Assembly (NCBI GenBank): GCA_905221605.1
Contig: CAJNDS010000169.1
Span: 615,001 to 679,000, forward strand
DNA from: Symbiodinium natans
Taxonomy: Eukaryota > Sar > Dinophyceae > Suessiales > Symbiodiniaceae
DNA length: 64,000 nucleotides
Direction of reading: 5' to 3'
Shown here: in pieces, positions 1 through 11,329 of the stretch
How positions within the stretch are numbered: the first letter of the stretch is position 1
How the letters are laid out: the number at the start of each line of letters is the position of its first letter
Position numbers and translations under genes: made by a program
Notes under the pieces: generated by a model
Told to the model about the DNA's origin: nothing
Databases searched by the model: none
Seen by the model: only the letters and a program-made list of their open reading frames with translations

Positions 1-256
1 AGGACACAAGGCCAGGGGAAGATACCCCGGCCCGCAGCATGAGCAAGAACAGCGAACGAAGTGTTGTCGTGCGGGGCGCGAGCAAGGCGACTGAGGGCTT
101 GTGTGGGTTTTGTTATGGTCGGGGTCAACGACAAGTAGGCACCGGGGCACAGCGCCCATGATCCTTATGCTTTGTTACGTTTGCAGGGGCTTTGGGGGCC
201 GGTCTAGATGAAGTTCCCAATCGACTTTCTGGCATCCTGAACTCCTGTCCTGAGAG

Positions 257-647
257 GCTAGCAGCCACAACATTGTGCTGGACCCTGTGGATGAGGGTTC
301 GGGAGAGACGCCGTGGGAAGGGGACCTTTGGAAAGTCAATGAGGATGACATGGACGAGGACCTGCCGCCTTACATCCCATCCCGCGTGCACCTGCCCCAT
401 TTTGAACCAAAGGTCTCAAGACCCCAAGAGACGCAAAGGGCCCCAATTGAGTCCCAAACCTTAGGGAAGTTCGGCTCCCCGCACACCGCAAGCCCTGAGA
501 CCAGAGATTCTGAGCATTCTGAGCAGGAGTCTACCGGGCCGACAGTGACTGAAGAGATCGACGACTTCCCGCACATGACCTCACCCCAGCACTCCCTCTT
601 CCTTCCGGAGTCACCAACGTCCTGCGTGCTCGCGGGCAGCATTTCAG
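257..647 (+). CDS. Unrecognised acidic, Ser/Pro-rich exon
   Basis: One frame stays open from just after an AG at 254-256 to a TCAG|GTTTTC donor at 647/648. The product (LDPVDEGSGETPWEGDLW..., then NEDDMDEDLPPYIPSR) is acidic and rich in Ser, Pro, Glu and Thr, so it is probably a disordered segment. No domain is recognised. No start codon is evident, so this is likely an internal exon of a gene that begins left of the window. Confidence 0.45.
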
Positions 648-695
648 GTTTTCTTTTTGTTGGGAGACCGCTTGACAGAGCGTAGATCTTTGAAG

Positions 696-836
696 GAAGC
701 GAGACGGCCTCGTCCTACCACTGCCTGATGCCTTCTCGAACTCGAGCCTGAGCATCAGCGCTGCTGGGTGGCAGGATTCTGGAGAGGCCTCTGTTGGGAC
801 GTTCACTGATTCACCCTTTTCTGACAGCCCTTAATG
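696..836 (+). CDS. Possible next exon of the same Ser-rich gene
   Basis: A short frame reads DGLVLPLPDAFSNSSLSISA and continues with GWQDSGEASVGTFTD up to a TAA at about 834. Composition matches the exon at 257-647. The reading phases of the two pieces do not join with the obvious GT/AG sites, so the splice junction is unresolved. Function unknown. Confidence 0.3.
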
Positions 837-855
837 GTGAATATCATTCGGGGTA

Positions 856-856
<1 letters not shown>

Positions 857-939
<83 letters not shown>

Positions 940-961
940 CTCGTCGTCGTCCTTGTCCTCG

Positions 962-1034
<73 letters not shown>

Positions 1035-1114
1035 TGTGGTGGAGGTCGTGGTGGTGGTCGTGGTGGTGGTGGTGGTGGTGGTGGTCGTGGTCCTGGTCGT
1101 GGTCGTGGTCCTGG

Positions 1115-1146
<32 letters not shown>

Positions 1147-1165
1147 GTCGTCGTCGTCGCTGCTG
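857..1165 (+). repeat. TCG/TGG trinucleotide microsatellite
   Basis: About 300 bp of nearly pure (TCG)n with TCC, TGG and TGT variants in blocks. All frames are open for long stretches (poly-Ser, poly-Arg, poly-Val; poly-Thr and poly-Asp on the other strand) only because the unit is three bases. I do not call a gene from it. Confidence 0.95.
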
Positions 1166-1429
1166 GCTCTTGCTGCTGTTGCCGTTCTTGCTCCTTGCTC
1201 GCGCACTTGCGCTTGCTCTTCTTGTTGTCGTTGTTGTGCTTGTTCTGCTTGTATTCGTCAGGAGTTAGTGCCTTGCAAGAGCAAGATTTCCTGACACAGA
1301 CTGCTTCAAGACAAGGTCGACATTCCGGCGGCCGATCCGAGAGGCGTTCACCTGCATTCCGTGTGGACGAACGATGATTTCTCTCGCAGCGTGACTGCAT
1401 TGAGTTCCTAAATCCTCAGCCCCCAAACC

Positions 1430-1604
1430 CTAAACCCCCTGAAGCTTGGGCTCCAGTTTATGCCTTCTCTCCTCGCCCTGGCTCAGGAATCAAGGGCTTC
1501 CGCACACAAACTTGTCTTTTTCACTTCAAGCTCTGTAAATACGATGCTGGAACCGATTTAAAGTCGATCTCCGGACCACTTGCGGACCTTTCCGGATCTG
1601 CTTG
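1430..1604 (+). CDS. Candidate exon, unrecognised
   Basis: After a short CCCTAAA tract one frame reads PPEAWAPVYAFSPRPGSG, then KGFRTQTCLFHFKLCKYDAG, and ends at TGA at about 1604. Codon choice looks protein-like (mixed GC-ending codons). No start or motif is recognised. It could belong to the gene at 257-836 or be chance. Confidence 0.3.
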
Positions 1605-1975
1605 ATGAATCCCCAGTCAGGATGCGATCCCCGCACGCCGAAACTTGAACCCTCCCGGCGTGTGAAGCCTGCTACTTCTGGCAGCGAACCGTGGGGAACA
1701 TGACAAGAATTATGCTACTGTTATCTAGTGTTATTGATGCGTGAATGAGGGTATGTTATAGGATTCGTTGCTTTTGAGGATACTGGAACTAAAAACCTCC
1801 TTCATGTGAAAACTGGAGATTGAAGAGTCCAGCGACCAAGCGTGCGATTACTCCACGCAACAGCAGGAGATTGGACGCACAGGTCGAATCTGCAGGAATC
1901 GAAGGATTGGAATATTGATGTTATGTTGCTGACAGCTTGAAAGCCCAATGGGATTTAGTGTTTTTTTTGTCTCAG
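1605..1975. other. Non-coding stretch, no feature seen
   Basis: About 370 bp of unique, moderately AT-rich sequence. It ends with a T-rich tract and TCTCAG that works as the acceptor for the next exon. No open frame of interest. Confidence 0.5.
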
Positions 1976-2140
1976 CGCCAGTTCCCCGAATTGCTAGACG
2001 TCTTGCTGCTTGGGCGGGTCACTAAGTCGACCTTAGCCATGGCTGGTGATCGATATCGCTCTTGGCAGGCTGTTGCAAATGCCTTGCACCGTGCAGAACT
2101 GTTGAGCATGCTGCCTTGGCGCCCTTCTCAGTTCTTCTGA
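1976..2140 (+). CDS. Candidate exon, helical, unrecognised
   Basis: Begins directly after a strong acceptor (eight T, then GTCTCAG at 1969-1975) and runs to TGA at 2140. The peptide includes RQFPELLDVLLLGRVTKST and RSWQAVANALHRAELLSML, which looks like a compact helical segment. A second frame immediately downstream (2141-2223, ARSPNLLAAALAKTLGLSF) is also protein-like, so alternative acceptors may exist here. No family recognised. Confidence 0.45.
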   Translation, partial: RQFPELLDVLLLGRVTKSTLAMAGDRYRSWQAVANALHRAELLSMLPWRPSQFF

Positions 2141-2640
2141 GGCCAGGTCTCCAAATCTTCTGGCGGCGGCCTTGGCCAAGACTCTTGGACTTTCTTTTAG
2201 GGCTCTAGGTGTCTACTGTCAGGGATGACGAGTGAGACCTGCTGTTTGGGGTCCGTTTCGGCAGAGTTTGTGGGCCCACAGAGCCCCAAGCGCTAAAACT
2301 CTAAACCCTGAGCCTTCAACTACCCCAAGCCATAAACTCTCACCTGGGACCTTGAACTCTAAACCCCAACCTGCCAGTGATTGCCAGTGTGCTCAAAGGA
2401 CTTCATCGGGCGCCTTTCTCAAAAGTCGTCGATCCGATCCGGCCAGATGGCGCCGACAGCTGCAAGTTTTGCTTTTGGCTAGTCCAGGCTTGGGGACATA
2501 GATGAAGGGATGTGCAGAAATCAGTCCAGTCTGTTCAGGGTTGCTGAGTTACAGCTGGTGCAACATTCCGTTGTTGTTTTTTCGCACGTCGCAGGCCTAC
2601 CCGCATGTTTAAGGAAGACCACGAAGACGGGCCTGTCCCC

Positions 2641-2853
2641 TCAGTCTTCAGGTGCAGGAGCATGGGCCGCTGCAGAAAGCAGTGATGAGGCGCTCCGAGT
2701 TTCAGCTATGTCTCTTAGTAGCTGGGGGTAGGTAGCCTTTAGCCTTCTTGTGGATTTTCGAAACGCCTTCAGAAGCCATGGGTAATATTGTTGAAGCAGG
2801 TAAGGCATAAGCCCTTTTTTGGTATGATGAACCCCTTCGAAACCATAAGGCAA
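2641..2853 (-). CDS. Candidate minus-strand ORF, basic helical
   Basis: Minus-strand ATG frame of 70 codons. The middle reads LLQQYYPWLLKAFRKSTRRL, followed by KATYPQLLRDIAETRSASS and a Pro/Ala tail. It is richer in amphipathic helix than the plus frames, which are broken by stops. No domain recognised, and it sits just upstream of a plus-strand gene. Could be a terminal exon or chance. Confidence 0.35.
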   Translation of the reverse strand: MPYGFEGVHHTKKGLMPYLLQQYYPWLLKAFRKSTRRLKATYPQLLRDIAETRSASSLLSAAAHAPAPED

Positions 2854-2984
2854 ACCCTATAAACCCTTCATGAAAGGAGCTAGAGCCGAACATCGTAGCA
2901 ACATGAGCCACTCAAGCCAGGTTTGTGATGTTTTGGGCTTGCCCTAAACCCTAGACATCCCCAAACCCTAAACCCTAAACCCTC

Positions 2985-5900
2985 CCCCGTTTCGGGGGCT
3001 TAAGGGATCCTTCGGAACGTGCGAGGCCCAGCAGCCTTCGTTGCGTGATGTGGGACACCGTCTGCACCATTGCGATCGTCCATGATGCGCCTGGGCTCGT
3101 TAGTCTTTGATGTTGGAGATCTCAGGGGTCTCGGACATTGCAGAAACTCGAACTCCATCGAAAACTGCAGCTGTAAGTCGGTTAAGTTAAATCTCCGACC
3201 TGCTTGGGGGAAGGGCCCAGATACCTTCTTGGGAGTGAGGTGTTGGGCATCCCAAAGCGAGACGGCACGAAGCCAAGCTCTCTGCCACCTTTGAACGCAA
3301 AGTCTGCCTTAGGCATTGATGATTCCCATACTGACTGCGTTCCCCATCGAGCGCTCCGGGCTTGCACGGACACTTGAGACGCTCGGCGCCATGTGTGTGT
3401 GTGTGTCTGCATGCTAGTTCGGCCTTCCTGTGCACATCAATACCAATAACACGCAAAGCTTGGGGAATTCATCCAAAGTCGTGTGAGATTCTGGGCCTGT
3501 CCAGCGGCCCAGCCACAAAATGCATGACCTTGAGCGCCTGACGATTAAGATTAAACCCTAAACCCTAAACCCGAAACCCTAAACCCTAAACCCCAAACCC
3601 TAAACCCTAAACCCTAAACCCTCAACCCCCAAAATGGCCAGAGCTCATCCAGGCTCGTCAGCAGCGGGGTTTGGCTGGTGGACCTCTTCGTGTCCTTCTT
3701 TCGGGGCTACCTGGACATCCGCACAGGCGAGGTGGGCCGGAAGGCTGCTGAGGTCTCCCAATTCTTCCCAGCAAAAACGGGTGCACTTTGCTCGTACATC
3801 CCACTCAATAGCTTGAAAGTAAGTAGAGCACAGGAGTGCTAGAAGGGCTAGGAAGGACTATCAATGAGATGCTATGTACACGGGTCTGGCTACCATCATC
3901 CTTCGCGAATCTATTCTTTAGGCCATTTTTGTGTCGATTTCGAATCTCTTCTCATCTTCTCCATCGCTAGCATCGCCCTGCTTGATCACGTTCGATACTG
4001 TCATTCGAAATCCCGCTTATCCTTTCCAAACGCTTTCTTGTCGCTTTTTGATGTAGAAAAGCCTACGGGCTGCTCCTCAGGCAGGAGAAGGGAAGGCCCC
4101 TTCCGTTACAGATGTCATTGCTCAGCAGCCCTCCTGCCAGGAGTAGAGAGACACTGGTAGCTCCTGAGTCCTGCTTCTTGGTGTATCCTTTAGGCGCCTC
4201 CACTTGCAAGCCGTCCTCCGCGTGAGGCTTTGTCGAAATGAGATTCCGGCGCATTGCCCTGAACTACCTGACGCACTGGTTCATGGCAGATCTGGCCATG
4301 ATCGTGTTGGACGCAGCTCGTCCGCTTTAATTGCTCATGGGCAGTGCAGGGATTATGCCGAGTTCTGCCTGCACAGTCCGTTATGTCCAATCAAAGCAAT
4401 CCTGGGTCGAGGCAGCTTCTCTGTTCATGGTGGAGGACAGCACTATGGATGCACTGACTCTTCTGCGCCTGCTACGCAACCTACGCTTGCTGCGGCTGCT
4501 GAAGCTCGCCTGCATGGCCTGCGCAGGCCTGCTAGGTCCTAGGGTGTCCGCGAACCGCAGGGTCCTCTTCCCCTAAGTATATTGAGCCGAGGAAGATGTC
4601 CGATCGATATTCTATCTTGCGTGAGCTCTTCTACACCCTGGAGTGCCTCCGATGCCAAGGAGAATCTTCCTTCAGAGCTTGAGTCAAGAAGCGGCCCAAG
4701 CCCGGAAACCTACAAGCAACTGAACTTTCCTAAGCCCTTGCTCAAAATCCCCACAAAAAAACGGATGACCCCGACCCCTTCATGAGAGACGAGGTATGAG
4801 CTGGAATGGACCTCCGTGTACTTTGCCACCTTTGCAGGCGCATCCTTTGCATGTGGAAGTTTGCAATTTGGAACTCAGCCGAACGGGTTTGCCTTCATAG
4901 GGATGTGTCATTCCCATGTGTTAGTGGCGAAGGTGTGCTGCAGCACCTGGGGGTCATCGCTTTACTGTGCCACTTCGTGGGCTGTGCTTGGTATGCTTTG
5001 GGTGGCATGTCCTCCGCCGAGATTACTTGGGCCACTTGGCAGCTCTGGGTTCTTTAAGGCTCGAAGCCACGGCAAACTCAACCCCAGCTTGCCGCAGATA
5101 GGCTTGACGGTGGCAGTGAACCTGACCCTAAACCCCAAACCCTAACCCCCTAGCCCCAAACCATCCTAAACGCCAAACCCTAAACCCTAAACCCTCATCT
5201 CATTGAGGTGAAGGCTCACGTGGTCTCCCGGGGCGAAGAGTTTAGCCACACTGCGGGTTGGTTCTACTTCTACATGCGCCCCGGCGAAGAGTGGGTTTGG
5301 GGTTTCGGGGTTTAGGGTTTAGGGCTTTAGGGCTTAGGGCTTAGGGTTTGTTGTTTCGGGTTTAGGGTTTAGCTGGGTTTCTTCTAGCAGAGTTGGAAAG
5401 CCTGATTCATTCCAGCTCTCCCAAAGTATGATTCCTTTTTGGGTAGTCCCTTCCCCCCTGTTATTTACCCCCCTTCCCGCCCCGAAATGTAGCAGACAGA
5501 CTTTGTGATGCGGGTTTAGGGAGTAGGGTTGAACAGGAGTTTAGATTTGAGGAGCGTTGGGTTGCGAGTTTCGGGTAGAACAGAGCTCCACCGAATACAG
5601 AGGGACATTATCATCCCCGGTGTTGCGGGGCCCAGGGACCCGAAAAAGCCTTCAGGGCCCCAGGGGCCAAGCAGGGGACCTTCATTGTGAACTGGGGAGG
5701 TGTTTCAGGTCCATGTTAAGGCCCGCAGGCTAAAGACCGGCGATTGCAAGCCCGGTCGTTTTCAAACGCCAAGCTCTAAGCCTCAATACGTTGAAGAAGC
5801 CGAGGACCTCTGTGCAGTGGGCATCGCTGCTGAACATCAGGTTTTGTCTTTGCTTCTGTTTCGGAGTTTGGGGACTAGCTTGGTCAGGACTTGGGGGATC

Positions 5901-7501
5901 TCATGGGTTGCTGTGTCAATTCTCATGGGTTGCTGTGTCAATTCCAACCCCACCTCTGTGCGTCAAAGGCCCTGACGCAGTTCACTCCTTCCGCCATGGA
6001 CGTGTCGCCCGTAAACACACCTGAGCGGGTATTCTCAGTGGTGGTGTCCCTGGCGGGCCTTATCGCCTTCAGTTTCTTGGCCTGATCACGTTGTGACTTG
6101 AGTAGAAGACGCGTCGCATGTAGCACTGTGAAGGCTTCTTCCTGGGCACGATCAACCAATCCTTCGCAAAGCTGCGGAGCCTGACTGCGCAGGAGACGCG
6201 GCAGAACCAGCTTGTGAGGCGCTATGTCGGGGAGAGGCGGGTATCTGCAGACCTGTCGAGTGAAGTCCTAGCTTGCATTCGCCAGCGAGGGCTGGGTAAG
6301 GCCACAGGTAAGGTGGTCTTCTCAGACATCAAAGTTCTGCAAAGCCTGCCACACAACCTCCTCTATCGTTTGCACGAAGAGGTGGGTTTTCCCATACTGG
6401 AACAGCACGGTGTGTTCAAGTACCTGGTCTATGTCAGTATTGGCGATGTCGCACGGATGTGCCACGTGGCTTTGACAGAGTCCAGTGTCATCTATGGCGA
6501 GGACCTCTTTGAGGCTGGCACGCCCTGTACGTCGATGTACATGTTTCAGACTGGTAAGATGCAGTATGCCTGGGAGCAATCGCCCCAAGTCAAGGAGCCA
6601 GTGCTCCCCGAGCAAAGGGCCTGTGAGGCTGCTCTGTGGATAAGCTGGGAACACCGGGGTCTAATGACCTGTTGCGACCAGTCTACGCACCTCTTCCAGG
6701 TGCATGCCTCAGCGCTTCACAAGATCATGGCCAGGAGTGAGCAGCGGGACTTGCTTGCCATGTACGCCAAGACCTTCGTGAAGACGCTGCTGGAGCAGTA
6801 TGGCAAGGCGGATGATGCCTCCGACCTCTATGGAGATGACGAGGTCGTGACCAAGATCCTCACGCCCATCCGAAGCTGGCAGACAGGCATGATGAGCCTG
6901 ATGCCGGCCGGGGGAGGCTCTTTCCAGCTTCGGGCGGTCTTCCTTGCATGGAAAGCCCTTGTGCGGGAAGGCTCAACACACCGCGCTGGGAAGACCCAGT
7001 GGTTTGGGCGGCTTCGGCGGCAGAATACGGCTTCAATTCGTTAAGCTCCGAGTCTGGTTTAGAGAGTTAAGCTCCGGATTGCACTGGCCCATTAGGGCCT
7101 TAGGGGTCATCTGCGACATCTGCCTTGTAGCAGCGGGTCCCGAAGCTTCGACTGAAATGGGAGAACCGGGCAGAGTACCAGGCAGGACCTTGGGATGGTC
7201 ATTCAATTTTCCCTCATTGGGTTTAAGAGGAAATGCTTGAAAGAGGTTTTTTCAGGTCCTGCTTCTGGCAAACCCTTCAATGCGCAAACCACGTAACTCC
7301 GAACAAAGCAACAAAATGAGGCCCATGGTTCCCAGAATATTTTTGAAAGTGTCTTCTGCACGCCCTGTCGGCTCGTGGGAGCAGAATTGTTTCAAATTCA
7401 TCGCTGGGTGCCTCGCTGCCAGTTGCGATGACCTCGACTTCTTGCAACAGTTCTCAGAGCACTATATACGGCGGATCCGGCAGAATCAGAAAGAGGCTTA
7501 A
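2985..7501 (+). CDS. EAG/CNG-like cation channel with C-terminal cNMP-binding region (multi-exon)
   Basis: Membrane cation channel of the voltage-gated/cyclic-nucleotide superfamily, assembled from exons. S1: about 2985-3110 (CVMWDTVCTIAIVHDAPG). S2: 3653-3818 (GVWLVDLFVSFFRGYLDIRT), acceptor CCAG, donor AAA|GTAAGT. S3: 4227-4319 (IALNYLTHWFMADLAMIVLD). S4: about 4400-4545 (TLLRLLRNLRLLRLLKL, Arg every third or fourth residue). Possible S4-S5 linker: about 4580-4660. S5: about 4936-5056 (LGVIALLCHFVGCAWYALGG). Turret: about 5210-5290. Pore and S6: about 5967-6083 (ALTQFTPSAMDVSP, then VVSLAGLIAFSFLA). C-linker and cNMP-binding-like domain: about 6127-7044 (LGTINQSFAKLRSLTAQETR onward). A short last exon is likely at about 7389-7501 (DDLDFLQQFSEHYIRRIRQN). 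The K+ signature GYG is absent; QFTPSAM takes its place, so ion selectivity cannot be inferred. Several introns hold telomere-like repeats. Exon edges other than those quoted are approximate and the true start is unknown. Confidence 0.85.
3550..3629 (+). repeat. Telomere-like (CCCTAAA)n inside channel intron
   Basis: About eleven CCCTAAA units with CCC(C/G)AAA variants. It lies between the S1 and S2 exons and ends 23 bp before the S2 acceptor at 3652. Confidence 0.95.
5125..5200 (+). repeat. Degenerate (CCCTAAA)n between S5 and turret exons
   Basis: A run of CCCTAAA/CCCCAAA units between the S5 exon and the extracellular turret exon of the channel gene, so it is intronic. Confidence 0.9.
5296..5372 (-). 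repeat. Degenerate (TTTAGGG)n after turret exon
   Basis: Units read TTTAGGG, TTTCGGG and CTTAGGG on the plus strand, opposite to the tract at 5125. It lies within the intron that separates the turret from the pore exon. Confidence 0.9.
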
Positions 7502-9150
7502 GACTAGAGTAGCCTGAGCTGCTTCGAGCGATCGGGTGGTCCGATGAGACAGGTGCCTCGTTGCTGCACTTCTCATTCAGAGAATATTTCTCAGCTGGCC
7601 TATTCAGTGAAGCCCAAAGATGAGCAGGCCGAAGCCCGAGCCTCAACAGCATGGAAAGCGGCAGCGGCACTGAGACACCCAGCGTTTGGAAGGCTGCCAG
7701 TGGCCTGATGGCTCCAGAAGGTCCAATGGTTGAGGGTTTAGGGTTTAGGGGAGTCAGAGCATGGTCCGAGCATCATGAGGAGTGCCAGGCTCTTGCACTT
7801 CACGAGTAACAGGGAAACCCAAAGTCCTTCTGGTGGCTTTCATGCCAAAGATGCTTTGGCGGCAGCCAGGCTAGCCATAAATGCAGGAGGATGTCGATTG
7901 TCGGCACATGAATCTATGCTGGGGTTGGGAGTTTAAGATGAAGGGAGCGGCCAAAAGATTTGAATATGGCCGGTGTACGTCGCGTGCAGCCTTCGTACTG
8001 AGCTTGAAGGGGGAAAGTCTGCGATGAGGCGTTTCAGGTTTGTACAGTCCCAAGATCTGGCTGCTTCTTGTGACTCGTCTTTTGGATTGGCTCCGGTTCC
8101 TGCATTTCGCCCCTAAACCAACCCGAAGGAGGCCCTTTAATGCCTCAAACCTAAGACCTAAAGACCTAAAGCCTAAGCCCAAGTCCTCAACCCCAGCAAG
8201 CCCGTTTTGCCACGACCACGGCTTGGAATAGCAATGTCCATGGCAGGAAGCTGGCCCGAGACTGCCGAAAAGTGATAGTGGGGGTCTAGGGTGCCAGGGT
8301 GTTCGGGCTCTCGGGGTTTAGGATTGGGGTTCTAGGGGTTCACGGCTCCAAGGTTTTAGGGTTTGGCCTTAAAGTCATGAGTTTCGGTGAGGAGGGTGGC
8401 TTCCTGGCAATACTGGCATATGCTTAGTGGGAGAGCCTGGCATGTATTTGCCTCCCGAGCAAGTGCACCCACGTGAGGTGCTAGGGTTTATATAGGGGGC
8501 TTAGGGTTTAGGGTTTTGGGTGGCCCTTCTTGTGCAGTTGCGCAGATCGTTGCATGCTCGACCGTCTTTTGATGACAATTGCTGCCGAGCGAACATGCAG
8601 CTCATAGTTTAAAGAGTGCTGCGGCAGGACATCGGAGTGGGCGCGTGTTGATGGTTAACAGAGGGTAGCAAGAGGAATCATGCTGCTCATGTGATTAATC
8701 TTGGACTAGATAGCGTTAGTTGATGATCAGTGGCGGGGCAGGAACCTGAACAGGAATGGAGCTAGAATAGGCAACAACACAAACACTGCACAGGCAAGGG
8801 CTTCCGGTGTGGATACTACTTAGTCACTGCATTCAGACTTCAAATAATCTGAGTTGTTGAGGTGCTGCAGAGCCACAAAAGCCAATCTCCTTGGCGTGTT
8901 GTCGTTCTTGCAGTTTTAGAGCCCTTTTTGGGTCCTTAGAACAAGATGCCTTAAGACAGTCGCATGGTTGAGAGCCACTTCCGGATCTGAGATCCACCCA
9001 CGCTGCCACATTAACTTCGATGGGCCGCCAGCGCACGAAGAGAGTCGTAGAATGAACTCTTGAAGGCTCTCCTGGACAAGGGCCTGAACTCCTGGGCTGT
9101 GTTTTTTTTAGAGCATGGAGCATCTGTTTGCTTACGGGTTTCTCTCATTC
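7502..9150. other. Mostly non-coding spacer
   Basis: Contains short TTTAGGG tracts at about 7733-7753, 8305-8360 and 8482-8520. A weak frame at about 8040-8110 (PKIWLLLVTRLLDWLRFL) and a minus-strand open frame at 8833-9123 (ends APQQLRLFEV) are the only coding hints. Neither has a start or motif I trust. Confidence 0.5.
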
Positions 9151-9931
9151 TAAGGCGGGTGAAGGAAGTGCCCGTGCCCAGGCATCCAAGTCATAAAAAA
9201 TATGCCTTGCCAAACGGCCAACGCTCTTTGAAGGAAAGCGCAAGGTGCGCGCTATGTTGCGGCCACGCTGAGCAGGTCCAAGAACTTGGATCCAGCTGTG
9301 ACTCAAGTTTCACACGAGGCAAACAGTGTGCTTGGAGAAAAAGGTGAGCCCATGTCTGTTCGGTGGTCATACCTGGAAAATAGACCCCGGAAACGATGGC
9401 CGAGTGCCATGAGGCGTCCCTAGGCGGGATAGGATCTTTGCTTGCGCCCACGCCTTCTTGGGATTCCTGTCAGGGCCAAGAGCTTAAAAGAAAAAAAGGG
9501 GAGCCGATGGGCCGATTTCGGATCCGCCATTTGCATTTGCAAGGTCTGAGGAGGCGGCCAAGTACAAGTTTGCGTCGAAGTTCGGCCTCGAGTTCAAGGC
9601 GACATGGAAGGCACATCAGTCATGGTTCTTAACCCAAGGCTTTGATTCCCACCTGATCTCAGCCCCTGAGCGGAAGGATCCGTGGCAACGAGGGATGTCT
9701 CCCCTCCCCGGAGGCATGGATTGAGCCTGGACCTTTTGATTCCAGGCACCAGGCCTGTAGATTTCCGCGGCATTCTTTGTGGGGCACGTCCGATTACTTC
9801 CAGGTTCCACAGGTTCTTGAGGCTTGGAGAGTAACTTGGAGGGCCACGATGAAATGGCGAATCAACTCTTGCATCCTTACACCTGCGCAACCTATGAACC
9901 TCTGCCTCAAATGTTGGCTAGATGAAGCCCT
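9150..9931 (+). CDS. Unrecognised multi-exon gene
   Basis: Three or four protein-like blocks in order. (1) About 9150-9342: RRVKEVPVPRHPSHKKYALP and then ESARCALCCGHAEQVQELGS, ending at a canonical donor AAAAAG|GTGAGC. (2) About 9395-9495: MAECHEASLGGIGSLLAPTP. (3) About 9489-9724: SEEAAKYKFASKFGLEFKAT followed by WKAHQSWFLTQGFDSHLIS. (4) About 9818-9931: DEMANQLLHPYTCATYEPLP. Blocks 2 and 3 overlap in different frames, so only one is used near the join. No known domain. Telomere-like sequence begins soon after, at 10,053. Confidence 0.45.
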
Positions 9932-10049
9932 GCACCCGAAAGCCTGCACCCGACAAAGTCTGCAAGTCTTCGGTTCGCGTGAGTCTGCATGGACATGCAA
10001 AGGCTCCAGGATCGAAAGCTCAAGCATATGTGCGGGAAAAACTCTTGGG

Positions 10050-10470
10050 GTGTAGGGTTTAGGTTTTGGGGTTTGGGGATCTCCGTTTTAGGTCATGGTT
10101 CTGGGCTTGGGGGGGGTTCAGGGTTGAAGGTGCAAAGGTTCCCCTGAGAACTTCTTGAGGGTTTAGGGTTTCGGGTTTCGGGTTTCGGGTTCAGAGTTCA
10201 GGGTTGAGGGGGCTGGGCCTCTCCTTCTCCCTTCCCCAGCCCATGGGGTCCATAGACACTTCGATCCTGGCGGGTCATGAGCTGAAGGCATCCAGAACCC
10301 CGCACATTGCATTTCCAGGCAAAGGCTGTCAGGACGTGAACATGTACAAACATACGTACATAAATACAGTGTATATATATATATAGAATATGTTTATCTA
10401 AAAATAAAAAAAGAAACAAAGAAATAAAAGAAATATTTCTACATATACACATACACACACACATACTACA
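10050..10470. repeat. TTTAGGG/TTTCGGG tract and AT-rich simple sequence
   Basis: Degenerate telomere-like units at 10,050-10,210, then a unique GC-rich stretch. From 10,365 there is AT-rich, A-rich and (AC)n simple sequence up to the foldback element. No gene seen. Confidence 0.7.
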
Positions 10471-10485
10471 CATTATACATACATG

Positions 10486-10636
10486 CTTGGAGGTTCATGG
10501 GACTTAAGAACCACTTAGAACTGGGCTTATAACCCTACTTATAATTGGGATAAACCCTATAAGGCCTTTTAGGGGTATTATAAGTAGGGTTATAAGTACG
10601 GTTATAAGTGGTTAGTAAGTACCATGAACCTTCAAG
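10486..10636. mobile_element. MITE-like foldback element
   Basis: A left arm from 10,486 (CTTGGAGGTTCATGG) is mirrored by a right arm ending at 10,636 (CCATGAACCTTCAAG). Inner parts also pair: CTTATAACCCTACTTATAAT on the left and ATTATAAGTAGGGTTATAAG on the right. The arms are about 60 bp with a few mismatches and a loop of about 30 bp that contains CCCTATAAGGCC. There is no internal ORF. This fits a non-autonomous terminal-inverted-repeat element, but a target-site duplication was not clear. Confidence 0.65.
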
Positions 10637-10929
10637 TGTTTTGTTATTGTACATTATAATTACACGCATTATAAAAGCATCTATTGTGCATACGCTTGCG
10701 TGCAATCTTAACGTCTTCGAGGCTCGCGCAGGCTGCTTGCATGATCCGTTTGTCGGCCCTCAGCAAACATAGAACAACACCTTCATCAGAGCCCACAGTT
10801 CACAACTTCTAGGTACCTCTGAAACCAGCAGAACCGCGACTAACTGGATCAGAAACCCTAAGCCCTATAAACCCCTAAATCCCAAACACTACTTGATGTC
10901 TAAGCATTTGAGCTACTAGCGGGTGGGGC

Positions 10930-11320
10930 TTTCAGCCGGTTGAATCGCGTCCGCGCCGTCATCATGGCTCCCCGTTGTTGTGGGATCCTGAAAAACCTCT
11001 GCTCGAGTTTTGGGTTTGGGCGATTCAGGGTAAGGTAGCACTTTTGCCACGGCTAACACCATGGGAAAGGTTTCGGACACAGTGCTGTCACAACTCTGGC
11101 ATGGTGTTGCAGGGCTGTAGAGAGATCGATTGCTTCGGCCTGCCGTGCTTGTTAGACGTCGCGCTATTAGCAGACTCCAGACTCTTCTCCAAGTACAACG
11201 TCCGAGGAGGGGAATCGTACTCATTCCTTTGGAGCAACAGATCGCCCCTCCTTCAAGCAGTGTGGCCGTGTGGCCTACTATACGTCCATACGTAGCCCGC
11301 AATACCTGTAGCGCCAAGGG
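10930..11320 (+). CDS. Strand-ambiguous candidate exon(s)
   Basis: On the plus strand one frame (about 10975-11295) reads WDPEKPLLEFWVWAIQGKVA and LLDVALLADSRLFSKYNVRG. The minus strand has an open frame of 133 codons over the same bases. A second plus frame (about 11130-11330, EQQIAPPSSSVAVWPTI) also looks plausible. I favour plus because neighbouring exons are plus, but the frame is unresolved. Confidence 0.25.
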
Positions 11321-11329
11321 AAGCCCGTG

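Noticed and set aside
844-1294. Long Ser-, Arg-, Thr- and Asp-rich frames at the left end
   Set aside because: All arise from the TCG microsatellite, with no start context or flanking coding signal.
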